Assembly: GCF_023101765.2 (NCBI RefSeq)
Contig: NC_064225.1
Coordinates: 4,836,001 to 4,900,000 of the forward strand
Direction of reading: 5' to 3'
Origin: Spodoptera frugiperda
Lineage: Eukaryota > Arthropoda > Insecta > Lepidoptera > Noctuidae
DNA length: 64,000 nucleotides
Shown here one piece after another: positions 44,209-56,334 of this stretch. Within the stretch, counting starts at the first letter, position 1; every line of letters starts with the position of its first letter. The notes beneath the pieces are model-generated. The model ran no database searches. It saw only the letters and a program-made list of their open reading frames with translations, and had not been told where the DNA came from. The position numbers were made by a program, and so were the translations under genes.

Positions 44209-44221
44209 GCTACGCAGTCTG

Positions 44222-47200
44222 TCATTTCTTCAAAAGTCCAGCTTGTTGGATAGCCTGTCTCGTGGCATTGTTGATGTGACGGAATCTGTCGGGGCCAAGC
44301 TGTATGCCACCGTACCTAGAATAAAAATAAAGAAATTGTTAATAAATGAAAGTACAGTAGAATAATTTGTTTTGGAAAAGAAGAGGTAAGATTACCTTTA
44401 AAATGCACACGCTTTTCGAAAGTTCATCTCACACGTTAGGCAAAAGGCCTGACTTCCTTTTACTTATAACATAACTTCATGAAAATGTTAATGGTGGCCA
44501 GTAACCTAAGAAAAATTATAAAAGTGATCCTTGACCAGTAAAAGGTTGCAACCCCTGATTTAGAGAAAAAAGCCATGTTTTAAAACATTTTCCCGTTGGC
44601 CCAATTCCCAATCTTCCCAATCCCCAATTCCCCACCAATCCTTAAATTCTTAACTCTCAAAAGGCAACGCTCTTGTAACGCCTCTGGTGTTTCCAAGTGT
44701 CCATGGGCGGCGGCGATTGCTTACCATCAAGTGATCCGTCTGGTCGTTTACCGGCTTATTCCATAAAAACAAAACTAATATATTATGTAAGGTAGACTTA
44801 CCAGCGAGAAACAACGACTAGTGTATTCTTCTGGTCCAAAATCTGCAGTAGATGCAGCATCCTGCCGCCGGCGTGCGCCTCGCCGTCGTCGTCACAGTCC
44901 TGCAGGATGGTGGTACCCTTGCCAGTCTTCTTCTGGATGCGGTAAGCGAACATATTGTGTGTCGCGTTAGATATCTTTTTATTCATCTTCAGTTTTGTGA
45001 GGACCGCACTGAAAGAGAAAAGATTATTTATTAGGATATTGCACAGCATTGAACAAGAGTAAAGTTATTAAAACAATGATATCAAAAAATGCCTCGTTGG
45101 TCGAGTGGTTGCAAGTGCGACTGCCGGGCAAGTGGTTTCGGGCTCGATTCCCGGGTCGGGCAAAATATTGCTGGACATTTTTCGGTTTTTCGAAAATTTC
45201 TCACTAGTAGTACTCAAATATGAAAAAAAAATATATATATAAAACGTAATATAGATAGATCTCTGATCTATATAGAATAGCAGTAGGTAGGTATATATTT
45301 ACTTACTTTACATCATCAATGGAATGAACTTCAGCTGCATGACCTTGGAATATACTCTTTCTGTCTATAATGACTTCAGCATGGGTTATTTCTGGACACG
45401 CACTTTCTACCTGTAATGTACACAAACACAATTTGGTTAATATTATAGGATAATTATTAGTATAGTGGCCATAACTCTACTGCTTTAAAATTAAGTCATA
45501 AAATCCAATGAAAAACATTTTATAAATGCAGCCCAATATTTTAGACATGTAAATGATCATAAAATCTATATAGAATAGTTTCATTACTTTCATATATGAA
45601 TAAAATTAAAGATTCAGAGTTACACAAATGACTCCTATTCAGCATGAGTTTAGCTTACAATAACTAAATCTATTGTTAACAATGCTAGTGTGTTCACAGA
45701 CTCAATGGGGGCAGGTTTTGGGTCACTTATTTCAAATTGCCTTAATCCTAACAATAATGTAACTAATTACTGTTATGATAATATAACATTTTGCCAAATG
45801 ATACAAAGAATAAAACAAAACTGTATCACAAAAAATCAACCCGTTGTGTTATTGATGGGCGATAGTACAAGGGTAAAAAAGCGGGACATTGTGGATGGTA
45901 TCAACACCTTACTAGATTTAGATATAGGAATGAGAATAATTTGTGCTTTCCCATATTCTGACACTTTGTCAGAATCAGAAAATAAAAATATATATTATCT
46001 AAATAAAATAATTTCCATGTTGACATGTTGTCACATAAGGACAAATTAATATTTTTTGACACTAACAAATTTGTTAGTGGTTTTCATTTGAACAAGGAAT
46101 ACATGTTTATTCCAAGAAAATGTAAAGTTTTACTTGCTAGTCTGCTAGCAAATATTATTAATTTAGTTTTTAATAATTTAAGTGACAAATCTATATTATA
46201 TAGACAGTCTAATAATATAGAGATAAAATGTACATATAATAGTACGAAGGAGACTCACAATTTGTTGACAAATGTGGGTAATACTCCGGATAACGGTTTA
46301 AACTAAGGTCTGAGACAACAGAAGATAACCAAGTTTCATGCATTGATAAGGTATCTTCTGGCAGTATATTAAACTCAAAAGCAAAAATAGTAAATAAGAA
46401 TAAACAAAATAACTTGTTGACATTGTTTAGTCAGAATATGCAGGGATTTTCATCAAAATCTTTAGAGATTGAACTATTTTTAGAAAAATTTAAATATGAT
46501 ATTGTTTGTGTAACTGAACATTGGTTGAAAGGCTATCAAGTAGAATCTATAAATTTTAAAAACTATTGTGTAGGCAACTACTTTAGCCGTCAAATAATGA
46601 TACATGGTGGTAGCCTGATATTAATAAAAAAATCAGTAAAATATAAGGAAAGACATGACATTGCATCACTTTCGATAGAGCATACAATAGAGTTGTCCTG
46701 TGTTGAGCTGGATAGGCATATTGTAGTATGTGTTTATAGACCTCCTAATTTACAGAACCTTAATACTTTTAGCTCAGTAATGGAAGACGTATTGAGGAAA
46801 ACGTGTTCCAATAGTAAATGTACTATAGTATGTGGCGATTTTAATGTTGATCTCTTAGAGAACGGTTCAAATAGTACTAATTTATTAAGTCTCTTTAAAT
46901 GTTTTGATTTGTCTAATATTTTTCTTGAGCCCACCCGAGTAACATCCACTTCGGCGACTTGTATTGATAATATTTTTTGTAACTGTGATTATTTTAATAA
47001 AGACATAGTCAATAGATTACCTTCAGATCACAGTGGGCTGACAGTGAATTTTAATACTATTACCACTGTACCAAAAAGAGAAATTATATTTAGGCAAATT
47101 ACAGATAAAAAAATTGAGTCATTGAATCAGAACTTGCAAAATGAATTATGCGACCAAATACATGATAGTGAATACCCGTGTGAGATTTATGCCAACTTAT

Positions 47201-50200
47201 TGTCCATTGTTAAAACACAATTTGATAAAATCTTCCCTTTAAAACGTAAAAACATTCAAAGTAAATTTGTATTTTGTGACTGGGCTACACCAGGTATTCG
47301 TATAAGTAGGGAAAAGTTATTTGAGTTATATGGTATGAGACAATTTAATAATAGTGAGGATTTTCGTCGTCATGTATCAAGGTACTCTAAAATATTTAAA
47401 ACGGTTTGTAAGCATGCTAAATCTCTGTACATTAGCAGTAAAATTAGAACCGCGGATAACAAAATTAAAACTACCTGGAACATAATTAATAGCGAGACAG
47501 GTAGAAATAAACAACGTAATTCTGAATATAATTTAAATACCGAAAATGGACGCATTTGTACAGATATAAATGTTGCCCAGGAATTTGAAACTTTTTTAAA
47601 AATATTCCACTTAAAACTACGGAAGCATTGAAATCATCTCGCAACACTATCTATAGATATTCTTAAAAATAATGTAGAGAAATGCTCAATAGATTTTCGA
47701 TTTCAACACACAAACCCCCAAACAGTGATAAAAGCGTTCAAAGATATTAAAGTTAAGTCAACTGAAGATCTCTGGGGAATGTCGGTTAGGGTGTGTAGAT
47801 CTTTTATAGAGACTATAGCACCTTACTTAGCTCTAATTTTTAATAAAAGTGTAGATCAAGGAGTCTTCCTAGACTTAATGAAACATAGTAAAGTTGTTCC
47901 ATTGTTTAAATCCGGTGATAGTGCGGAGCCCAATAACTATAGGCCGGTTTCTATCTTACCAGTACTCAGTAAAGTGTTTGAAAAACTGATGCTTACTCAA
48001 ATGCTGCATCACTTTAACACAAACTCTATCTTTCACGATCATCAATACGGGTTCACCAAGGGACGCTGTACAACTGACGCTGGAGTAGCTCTAATTAAGC
48101 GGGTGTTCGCCTCGTGGGAAGACGCACAGGATGCTATCGGAATATTTTGTGATCTTTCGAAGGCATTTGACTGCGTTGAACACGAGACTCTATTGCTGAA
48201 GCTGGAACATTACGGTATTCGGGGTATATCGCTAAATCTATTGAAGTCATACCTTCAGGATAGGCAACTTAAAGTACAAGTAAATAAAATAAACTCACCG
48301 GGTGCTAGCATGTCTATGGGCGTACCGCAGGGCTCAATACTAGGCCCATTCCTATTTTTGGCATATATAAACGACTTGCCCCATTTATTTCAGAATGAAC
48401 CTCAGATGGTATTATTTGCTGATGACACATCATTAGTTTTTAAAATAAATAGACGAAAAAAGAATTATGACGACGTAAATAATGCTCTAATGAAGGTTCA
48501 AAATTGGTTTACATCAAATAACCTAGTATTAAATGATAAAAAGACAAAATGTATTAGATTTGTTTTGCCAAATGTTAAGACTACCCAATGCGATGTATTA
48601 TTAAATAGTCAGAAATTAGAATTTGTAAAAGAGACTACTTTCCTAGGGATCACTGTAGATGACAAATTGCAATGGGGTCCCCACATTACATCGCTAGCGG
48701 GACGATTGAGCTCTGCAGCTTACGCTGTCTGGAAGATCAGACAGCTAACCGACATAGGCTCGGCAAGACTAGTGTATTTCAGTTACTTCCATAGCATCAT
48801 GTCGTATGGCATTTTGCTGTGGGGACAAGCTGCTGATGTTGAGTCTATATTTATCCTACAAAAGCGCGCCGTCAGAGCTATTTACAACCTAGGTCGTCGG
48901 GAATCTCTTAGAGAAAAGTTTAAGGAGATCAACATTATGACCGTTCCATGTCAATTTATTTATGAAAATATTATGTATGTTAGGAAAAACCTACATTTGT
49001 TTGCAAAAGTATCTGATAGACACAACTATCAAACTAGACATAAGGATAGATTAAGTCAACCATTTTTTAGATTGTCAAAAATAAGTAAGTCATTTATGGG
49101 ATTCTGTGTTAAATGTTATAATAGAGTTCCAATGGAAATACAGAATCTGAATGAATCTAAATTTAAACTATGTATTTAAAAAACGTTATGTAGACAAGCA
49201 TACTACAAAGTAAACGATTATATAGAAGATAAAAATGCTTGGAGGCAAGCTGGTCCGGCTCCACAGGAGAACGAAAAAAATGTAGTAATATAACCATGTT
49301 ATTTCGATGTGTTCTGTACGTTATACAATTATTGTAAATGTGAGAGCCCTGTAATTAACTGAAATCAAATTAGACTAGTAGAATGCATTTATGTCAGCTT
49401 GGAGTTGTCATGCTCACTCAAATGTCTCATTGGCGGTGGCACGGGCATTGGATCGCTCGATTCCCTGCAACATGGTTGAGTTGGGCGGTGCTGGTGTACG
49501 TGTCATGTTCGTGAACGGGCGCTGTCAACTGGGACTGGTCAGCTCCGGACTGCATTATTTTTTATTGTCCTCTAGGTTATTTTCTTTTTCTGTCGCTTGG
49601 ACTGTATATTGGTTTTACATTGTTCTCACATAGTTGAAGTAATCGAAACAATGTAACCAAGAAATGTATTGTAAATCTGATTGAAAAAGAGTAACCTATG
49701 GAGTTTCTTGCTCGTTCTTCTCCATAGGAATCTACACTTTGGAACGAGCAAATAGCTTCACTAGAGGACTGACCGACAGACAGACGTTATTAATATTATT
49801 ATATTTGCTTTGACGTTCAAAAGTGCCTTCCTGGTCTATTTGAAATAAATGATTTTGACTTTGACTTAACTACCAAAAAAAACACCACAAGCAATTTAAA
49901 AAAAATACTTTAAATCTATGCCATGTCGTTATGTATAGATTTGCCTATCTCTAGCCTATAGCCTTCTCTCTCATAAGGAGCAAGGTTTAGACATTAATCA
50001 CCATGCTTGCTAAAAAAACTGGTAATAAAACTTACCAATGATGTCATAGATTCCGTGGGAGACTTGGATTTAGAGCGGCTCTTCTTCCTATTCATTTCTC
50101 TTTTGCTGGGTTTTATAGTCTGTAGCACCTCTCTTATCTTCTCTACCCATTGGAAAATTACACTTTCACCAACATTCTCTCTGCAATAAAAATATTATAC

Positions 50201-50943
50201 AAAATAAGTAAAGAGTATTCATATAAGCTGTTCAATAATGTTAGCATTGAATTTGTTAAATGTACAGAGAAGTTATAATAAAAAATATATAAATAAAGTA
50301 GGTATATAAAAGTGTAACTATGTAGTCAATTGTTTCCGTTAATAGTTTCCCTTGTATGGTTAAAATCTATATTATTTCCTATAAGTTTAATAAATCTGTT
50401 TAGACTTATTTAATAAGACTAATATAAATTTCTTAATTTCAATGAAAGAAAAAAAGCAAAATACACTACAGAATGGTGTGGTATTTTTTTAAATCAAAGA
50501 AAATACCAAAATTCCACAATTTGTCAGAAAAAGTAAACACAACAACAATATTGTGGCTACTTTCAGTAATATTAAAAGGATAAACAACAAAATACTTACA
50601 AATAGATTTCGTCTAAAGCTTGATGCAGTTCCGCCTTGTCGTTTCGATCCATCCAGGGCGCGGAAAGTTCGTAGCTGGGGGGTGACTGGGAAGGGTAATC
50701 CTTTGGCATAGTAACATATAATGTAACCTCATACTCCTTCTCCACGATTTTTATGCTATACGATCTCGTTTTATGGCTCTCTACGAACCAATCGTCTCCA
50801 TATATGGAGGCCAAAGCCTCAACCTCCTCTTCCTAAAAAGAAAAAAGTAAATAAATAATACAATTTTGAAAAATAATGACAGGAATTTCCTATCAATTCT
50901 TGTTTTACAAACTTACCTGTTTAGTGAAGTTTTCCGCTTCCAT
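44222..50943 (-). CDS. IMPACT: IMPACT homolog, copy 3 (6 exons, inverted, intact)
   Basis: Exons in transcript order are 50943-50917, 50832-50600, 50180-50036, 45410-45307, 45008-44802 and 44315-44222. They have the same lengths as in copy 1 (27, 233, 145, 104, 207 and 94 bases) and join in frame to 269 residues. The RWD and UPF0029 domains are complete ('DDDGEAHAGGRMLHLL', 'WYGGIQLGPDRFRHINNA'). It differs from copy 1 by several substitutions, for example 'VEKEYEVTLYVTMPKDYP' for 'TTKKLEATLYVTMPKSYP', and ends LLKK instead of LLNK. It is thus an older copy than the 1/2 pair. Intron 3 has grown to about 4.6 kb by insertion of an antisense LINE; intron 5 has a Lep1-like repeat and intron 4 a SINE. 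Its upstream flank lacks the LINE/MITE block found at copies 1 and 2. Confidence 0.95.
44585..44765 (-). repeat. Lep1-like repeat in IMPACT3 intron 5
   Basis: This is the reverse complement of the family: 'GCAACGCTCTTGTAACGCCT', 'CCATGGGCGGCGGCGATTGC', 'TTACCATCAAGTGATCCGTC'. It is absent from the equivalent introns of copies 1 and 2. Confidence 0.75.
45088..45205 (+). mobile_element. Best-preserved tRNA-derived SINE
   Basis: The head 'TGCCTCGTTGGTCGAGTGGT' contains an A-box-like sequence, and 'GGCTCGATTCCCGGGTCGGG' contains the B box. The body continues 'CAAAATATTGCTGGAC' and 'TTTTTCGGTTTTTCGAAAAT'. It lies in IMPACT3 intron 4, opposite the gene. It is a SINE, not a functional tRNA: no acceptor stem closes. 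Confidence 0.8.
45690..46306 (+). pseudogene. LINE ORF1 remnant, SGNH-esterase-like
   Basis: Two overlapping open frames (45690-46049 and 46025-46306) read 'FTDSMGAGFGSLI', 'VVLLMGDSTRVKK' and, in the second frame, 'NKFVSGFHLNKEYMFI'. GDS-type blocks of this kind occur in the ORF1 protein of CR1-group LINEs, which carries an esterase domain. A frameshift near 46030 separates the two parts, and the N-terminus is missing. Confidence 0.55.
46414..47631 (+). pseudogene. LINE ORF2 N-terminal part: APE-type endonuclease
   Basis: The frame has the ordered exonuclease-endonuclease-phosphatase blocks 'FSQNMQGFSSK', 'IVCVTEHWLKG', 'HIVVCVYRPPN', 'CTIVCGDFNVDLL' and 'LPSDHSGLTV', including the catalytic Asp and His. 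This domain nicks target DNA for reverse transcription. A frameshift near the T run at about 47592 ends it early ('KLRKH' stop), just before the RT part of the same ORF. Confidence 0.85.
47725..49179 (+). pseudogene. LINE ORF2 C-terminal part: reverse transcriptase
   Basis: 484 codons hold the RT palm and thumb blocks in order: 'NNYRPVSILPVLSKVFEK', 'YGFTKGRCTTDA', 'IGIFCDLSKAFDCVEHE', 'SMGVPQGSILGPFLF' and 'MVLFADDTSLVFK' with the catalytic Asp pair. It lies in the same reading frame as the endonuclease part. The stop at 49177-49179 replaces a Lys codon that the related fragment near 26161 still has; after it the frame continues 'KTLCRQAYYKVNDYIEDK' to about 49290. Confidence 0.88.
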
Positions 50944-52964
50944 CGTATGAATTTATGTTTAATTTCTAATAAACAATTTCTTCTAAAAGTATAGTTTTCA
51001 CTATAAAAATATTAAATCAGTACAAAACAATTTCAAGTGACAAGTGACGATAGAATGCCAATGCCAGACAGTGGAGGCCCAAACCTCGACAACGATAACA
51101 AGCCAGTGTTGCCAACCAAAAAAAACAAAATGACTCTTTAATTGCCAGACACAAAAAATTAAAACACATTATTATTTAAAATAAATTATAATTTAAATAT
51201 AAAGACGTCCGTTTATACGATAGTATTAATAAAAAAATAAAAATATTAAAATTAAATAACCTACCAAGGTAAAACTCGAAGCCCTTGAAGAAAAAAAAAT
51301 CAACGCCATCTATCATTATTAAGGTACGACGTTTACAAAAAATGACAAAAGATGTCTATAGCAGATGTAATGTTAATAACTTGTTTGAAAATAGGTTTTT
51401 TTTTCATTTTTACTTTTTTTTAACTTTTTTTACTTAAATAAAATAATTCACAGTAATATTAATTAGGTATAAACTAATAGTAAACTTTTTTTTTGCAAAT
51501 TAATTCAATGTATAAAATCTTTTTTTTTCAAAGGGGGTAGATTAACTTAAAGTCTCTTTCGTATCAAATACTTTTTTTGGATTAAAACGCCAATAAAACA
51601 AAAGAAGTAAAAAGTTAGTGATTTGATTGCGCTGATTTTTAGCCAAAGTTTACGGTGGAGTTCTAATTAAATATCCAAAATATAAACGGTTACATACATA
51701 TTCGATAATATTTACATTATTTTACTAAATTACCTTACATAGTACGCGTTAATATTTATAAAGTTGCTATAATATCGATTTAGGTGTGTGATATGTGTCT
51801 AACGAATGTGTTGACGCGTAACTTTACAGAATTGGAGCAGAAAATTATTATCATCAAATGAAATGACTCAAGTAAGTAAATAAAAATGAAGGTTTTACTA
51901 AAAAAAAAGAAAAGAAAAAAAGCCGTATAGTAGAATGTAGATAGATAGTAAGTTACTACATAGTGGATACCTATTTTCCTGATTTAACGAACATACTAAC
52001 ATAGGTATGTACCTACCGAAGCCATTCCATAGAAATCAATGCGATTTCAATTTATTGAAATTTTGTATCTGGATAGTTATTCCAAATTTCAAACCAAAAG
52101 TGATTTGGTTTTGTCCGACATACCGAATTTGATGCAAAAAAATTATCTGTTCGCGGGGTAGCTTAGTAGGTACCTAATTTAGAAAAAGGAATATTTAGAT
52201 AACCTACTGCTAGACGTTATCACATGTTTTAATCTCCATCTCCATCTTCGTCAACCAATCATACAACTTATTATAATTTCCAAGTCGCTCAGGGATGTTT
52301 ATCTACTTTACAATATAAAGATAAGTTGAGTTTTCCTTCCTGACGCTGTAACTCCAGAACGCTCAAACCGATTTCTATGGTTTTGCATTTGTTGGAAAGG
52401 GCTCGGTCTCAGTGAGGTTTATAGCAAAGAAAATTCAGGGAAAACAGGGAAAGTCATTGGTGGCGAAATGTAGTTCCGAGTTTGCTAGTCACACATAAAA
52501 ACCCACATAGAAATACCATGGAAAGCGCATACCGCTTATGTTAATATCAGAACCAGCGTGGCAAGGTGTAAAAACCGGCCAAATTAATTTCCTTTTTAAT
52601 ATTTTAATGAAAAAAATAATTCATCATAATTTTATTATTAGGCTAATATTCGGTTCTCATTGAACCAAGTCTGCATATTGTGGGCCCCTGCATCCGATAA
52701 ATCTGTTACCGTAAAATAAACACGTAGGTATATTCTCTGTGTGTTTGGGCTAACATCGCTATTTTGTCCAGTTGCATGTTTGTGTGTAGGTAATTAATAC
52801 TAATATCTATTTTTTAGTGAAAGACATAAGAACCAAGTTTTAACGATATTTAGGTTAAGTAAATAATGTCAAGTAATTATAGGATTTAACATAACATTGT
52901 ATTCTTACTTCTGGCTATATGAAATATGAATTTTTAATTATTATATTTAATCAATTTTACATTA

Positions 52965-53170
52965 TTCCTTACTGTCGACCCGCCCCAGCTTCGCACAGGT
53001 GCAATGGTGATATAATACCTATGCATGTATTATACATATAAACGTTCCTATTGAATCACTCTATCTATTAAAAAAACGCATCAAAATCCGTTGCATAGTT
53101 TTAAAGATTTAAGCATACAAAGGGGCATAGGGACAGAGAAAGCGACTTTGTTTTATACTATGTAGTGACG
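52965..53170 (+). repeat. RTE-type LINE/SINE 3' tail
   Basis: 'GACCCGCCCCAGCTTCGCAC', 'CAAAATCCGTTGCATAGTTT' and 'AGAAAGCGACTTTGTTTTAT' are the usual words of this tail in insects. No coding part is attached. Confidence 0.6.
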
Positions 53171-55149
53171 ACGCATATTTATTTAGGAGTAGACAGTACA
53201 TAAGTATACTATTTTGTGTTAATTTTAAAAAGCATGTTATTAAAGATTAATAATAATTATGTATTCAGCGCTTCTTATCGCTCGCCCCGATACCTAAACA
53301 TTTTCTTGGAAATATCACACGTAAAACTCATGCGCTGATTGGTCGCCTGCATTGTGTAGGTATACCTATTGTTAAGACTTTGTCTTATCTCCCACGGTAA
53401 CAAATCATTAGCCCTCCATTGTTTAAGCATGTTGTTTTACATTTTTTAGTAAACCAAACCTAGTCCTACCAAATTATTATTATTATCATGTCTAAAGACA
53501 CAAAGCTATTGAAATTGTATACGTTGTGGTATTTCCTTTTATAAAGCTGAAAATAATATATCTTACATAGTTTTTTGTCATTAGCAGCTGAAATTACTTT
53601 TGCATTCGTGTCGTCTGCCCCGTCTTATAACTGAAAGTTTTTGTAAATAAGCTTTTACTCCTTTTCAAAATTCTGTCCTCTTTTCTGACTCTCCTGGTGA
53701 ATACTTGGACCTGATGGATGATTCACTGCTAATCCTTTGGTTCTTTTCTTGAGTCTTTCTCGTGGTGCTGCAAAACTTTTACACGGCGGACAATGTATAC
53801 TGCAAACGGACCTCTTTCGTCCATCTCATTACCTTTGCCGCGGGCCGCCTTTCTTATATCTGATGATTATGATCTGATTATGATCTGAGACTACCAATTA
53901 TTTTTTTATCTTTTTTAAATTAATAAGACGGTTTAAGCACACAATTATTATGTCGCCCTCATACGAATATTAACATAAATGAACTTAATACAACTTTCTT
54001 GATTTGTCCAATAAAGGGAAAGACTAAAACCCTATTAAATTTACCAACGTCATAATCAGATGTAGGAAAAATCAGTTTTCTTTCAGCTTCGCCCCGAACA
54101 TGGTATCATCTGGTGCACATTCTCTACTACATCTTGTATACTGCACCAGTTAGGTGACTCGACTTTACCCTTAATACATATATGCAAAACTATTGGTGGA
54201 ATGTGTCCTGAGCGAAGTCATGACTATTTCAGGTATGCTCATATTGGACTATCTAATTAGAAAATTTTAAGAAAGTATGTTTTCTAGAAGAATTCTAGAA
54301 GTCTTCACTTCATAGGGAAGCTTTCCCTCCTCTTAGATAGAAACTGCGGGTTTGGGCGCCCGACTTTCGGCCTGCTATCTAAAATTTTTCTTGACTGTTG
54401 CTTCGTCTCCGGTTTCCTCTACCCTGGATGGGGTGACATGACAATGTTTGAGGGAGATAAATATTTACATAGGATTTTTTTTTTATATTAAACCTCAACC
54501 TAGCATTTTCTCCTAATCTTGCGTATGATGCGAACTTGTATGTTTGTACCCACGACACAGGAGGAAATCCTAGTGTGGGGCAATTTCTTAAAAGAGCCTA
54601 TATTCGGTCGTTAGTAACTCTTTGACAAGTTAACAGTAGGTAAATCTTACGTGCATCGTGGGATTGTCTTGAAATATTAAGTTTAGGTATACAAATTAAA
54701 AACTGATAACAACGATTAAGATTCAAGTTCCGTATTTTTATATAACAAAAATAGTTAATTTAGCTGTTAGCATGGCACCTGCATGGAAAGCTGCTTTGTT
54801 CAAATTATCTTATACCTAGATTTATTTGTTCATTAGGGTGCTTTTCTACTAGAGATGTGCTATGTGATATACGATATGGCTAAGTTGTGAAACTATGGGA
54901 CCGTTTCCACCGATACTAAAGCTATGACGAAGATGCACAGCTCAAGTATGCGATGTATCGATAGTAGGGAAGCCATCCATAGCACGCATCTTTCCGTATA
55001 AAAAACATAACTAAGCTGAGTCCGTTTCTACCAGTGCTAAGCTATGTGTACCATTGAATATGATTGGTGGAAGACTAACGCATCCACAGCAACGTAGCAT
55101 AACACATCTCTGGTGGAAAAGCACCGTAAAACTATTTAAAATATGTAAT

Positions 55150-55500
55150 AAATAATATGTGTGTAGGTGTGTGTGAGGGGAAACTTAATGTTTTATAGTA
55201 ATAATTAAAAATATTGTTCTTACAGTTCAGTAATTATTTATTTATTTAAGATGACAATACAAATATACAATTTATTAAACAGGACAATATTCAATGAAAT
55301 ATATACACATTTGTTATAATGCTTAACCTATTTACACGAGTATAAAATTACAAAATCAATTTACACATTTTTTAAACTTAATTTACATTTATACAAAAAA
55401 AAAAACATTAAACAATAAAGTAAAAAAGACAAAAGTATGTAGGTATTTACACAGTAGAACAATTAATTTATAAAGAATCACTTATATTGCTTTTAAATTC
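55150..55500 (-). repeat. Array 3' block, copy 1
   Basis: 'GTGTGTGAGGGGAAACTTAA', 'AAAAATATTGTTCTTACAGT' and 'CAATATTCAATGAAATATAT' recur at 58575-58920 and more weakly at 61250-61400. This block is the duplicated 3' flank and 3' UTR of the ALYREF-like genes, and shows that the genes spread by tandem DNA duplication. Confidence 0.8.
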
Positions 55501-55508
55501 ACAAAGTA

Positions 55509-56267
55509 TCACTTTCCACGCTTCATTTGTTTGACGTGTGCCATATATGCGTCAAGATCAGCGTCTAATTGTTCTGCGGTGCGTGCAGAATGCTTTGCAT
55601 CCCCTGCTCTAGTCCGTTTATTGACAGTACTGTGAGATTCAGATCTATCTTTTTTTGTGTCTTCACCATCACATCTAGTGTTCCTCCCGTCTGAACCACT
55701 ATTGCCACTGTAGCCGCTGTCAATACTAACCGGACTTCTGTCTTCTTTACTACCGTTATCAGACGTAGCAAGCTGTATATTTAGGGCCTTACCATCCAGT
55801 GTTCTTCCATGCAGTTCGTCTATTGCCTTCAAGGCATCGGCTCTCTTCTCAAAAACCACGTCAGCGGTACCCTTGGATCTTCCAGCCTTATCCCAGTTTA
55901 TAGTGGCACTTTTCAGAACTCCGAAGTCTTGAAATAACTCCTCCATATCCAAATTGTTGACTTCAGAGTCCAAATTCGATACAAATAATTTCGTTGGACC
56001 AGTTGAGATAGACGGTGAGGCACTTTTTTGGATCTTCCTTTCAACTCGCGGCACGTGTGTGCCATCTTTGGCTACTCTGTACACTTCGCTCCTTGGGTAG
56101 TTGGATGGTCTCGGAGGTTTCGAGATATCGCCACGGTGTCCACCGCGCAATACTCTCTCCGTGCGGTCGTGTCTGTAGCTACCACCAGCTCGTCCACGGC
56201 TGCCACCAGATTTTCTTGAGGAATTGTTATAACGCGCAGCAGAATATACTTGGGTTCTGTAGACCAT
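55509..56267 (-). CDS. ALYREF/REF-like mRNA export adaptor, gene A
   Basis: 252 residues in one exon. REF proteins sit in the nuclear TREX complex, bind mRNA and hand it to NXF1. Order: an Arg/Gly-rich N-terminus (residues 17-48, 'RKSGGSRGRAGGSYRHDR'), an RRM (about 91-167) with RNP2-like 'KLFVSNLD' and RNP1-like 'SKGTADVVFE', an acidic/serine region, and the C-terminal UAP56-binding helix 'TAEQLDADLDAYMAHVKQMK'. The N-terminal UAP56-binding motif of classic ALYREF is not visible. The Met is preceded by a short leader and a promoter with TATA, initiator and DPE (56335-56396). The absence of introns suggests a retroposed founder later duplicated in tandem. Confidence 0.9.
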   Translation of the reverse strand: MVYRTQVYSAARYNNSSRKSGGSRGRAGGSYRHDRTERVLRGGHRGDISKPPRPSNYPRSEVYRVAKDGTHVPRVERKIQKSASPSISTGPTKLFVSNLDSEVNNLDMEELFQDFGVLKSATINWDKAGRSKGTADVVFEKRADALKAIDELHGRTLDGKALNIQLATSDNGSKEDRSPVSIDSGYSGNSGSDGRNTRCDGEDTKKDRSESHSTVNKRTRAGDAKHSARTAEQLDADLDAYMAHVKQMKRGK

Positions 56268-56334
56268 GTTGACGATTATATTAAGGTAATTCTTCTAATT
56301 CAAATTGTAGACCGTGCACTGATAGTCTGATAAG

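Larger units (their letters stand above)
45655..49868 (+). mobile_element. CR1/Jockey-type LINE in IMPACT3 intron 3
   Basis: This is the most complete LINE in the window. From 5' to 3' it has remnants of an ORF1 with an esterase-like (SGNH) segment (45690-46306, frame broken), an APE-type endonuclease (46414-47631), reverse transcriptase (47725-49179, reading on after a stop to about 49290), a 3' UTR, and a short-repeat tail GATTTTGACTTTGACTT with no poly(A). It is antisense to IMPACT. The short word TTAAC flanks both sides (about 45681 and 49868) and may be a target duplication. Stops and frameshifts show it is no longer active. Its 3' part matches the fragments at 25499-26994 and 34773-35268. 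Confidence 0.85.
50944..55508. other. Gene-free stretch between IMPACT3 and ALYREF-like array
   Basis: 50944-51330 is the upstream flank of IMPACT copy 3 and matches the flank of copy 1 at about 25300-25498 in inverse orientation. 51330-52960 shows no ORF or recognisable domain. 52965-53170 is a LINE/SINE tail, 53270-53480 resembles array sequence at 57190-57370, and 54525-54595 matches the MAT1 intron repeat. Confidence 0.6.

Noticed and set aside
49391..49633. 80-codon ORF in the LINE 3' region
   Set aside because: It lies in the LINE 3' UTR and the related copy near 25755-25952 does not keep the same ORF.
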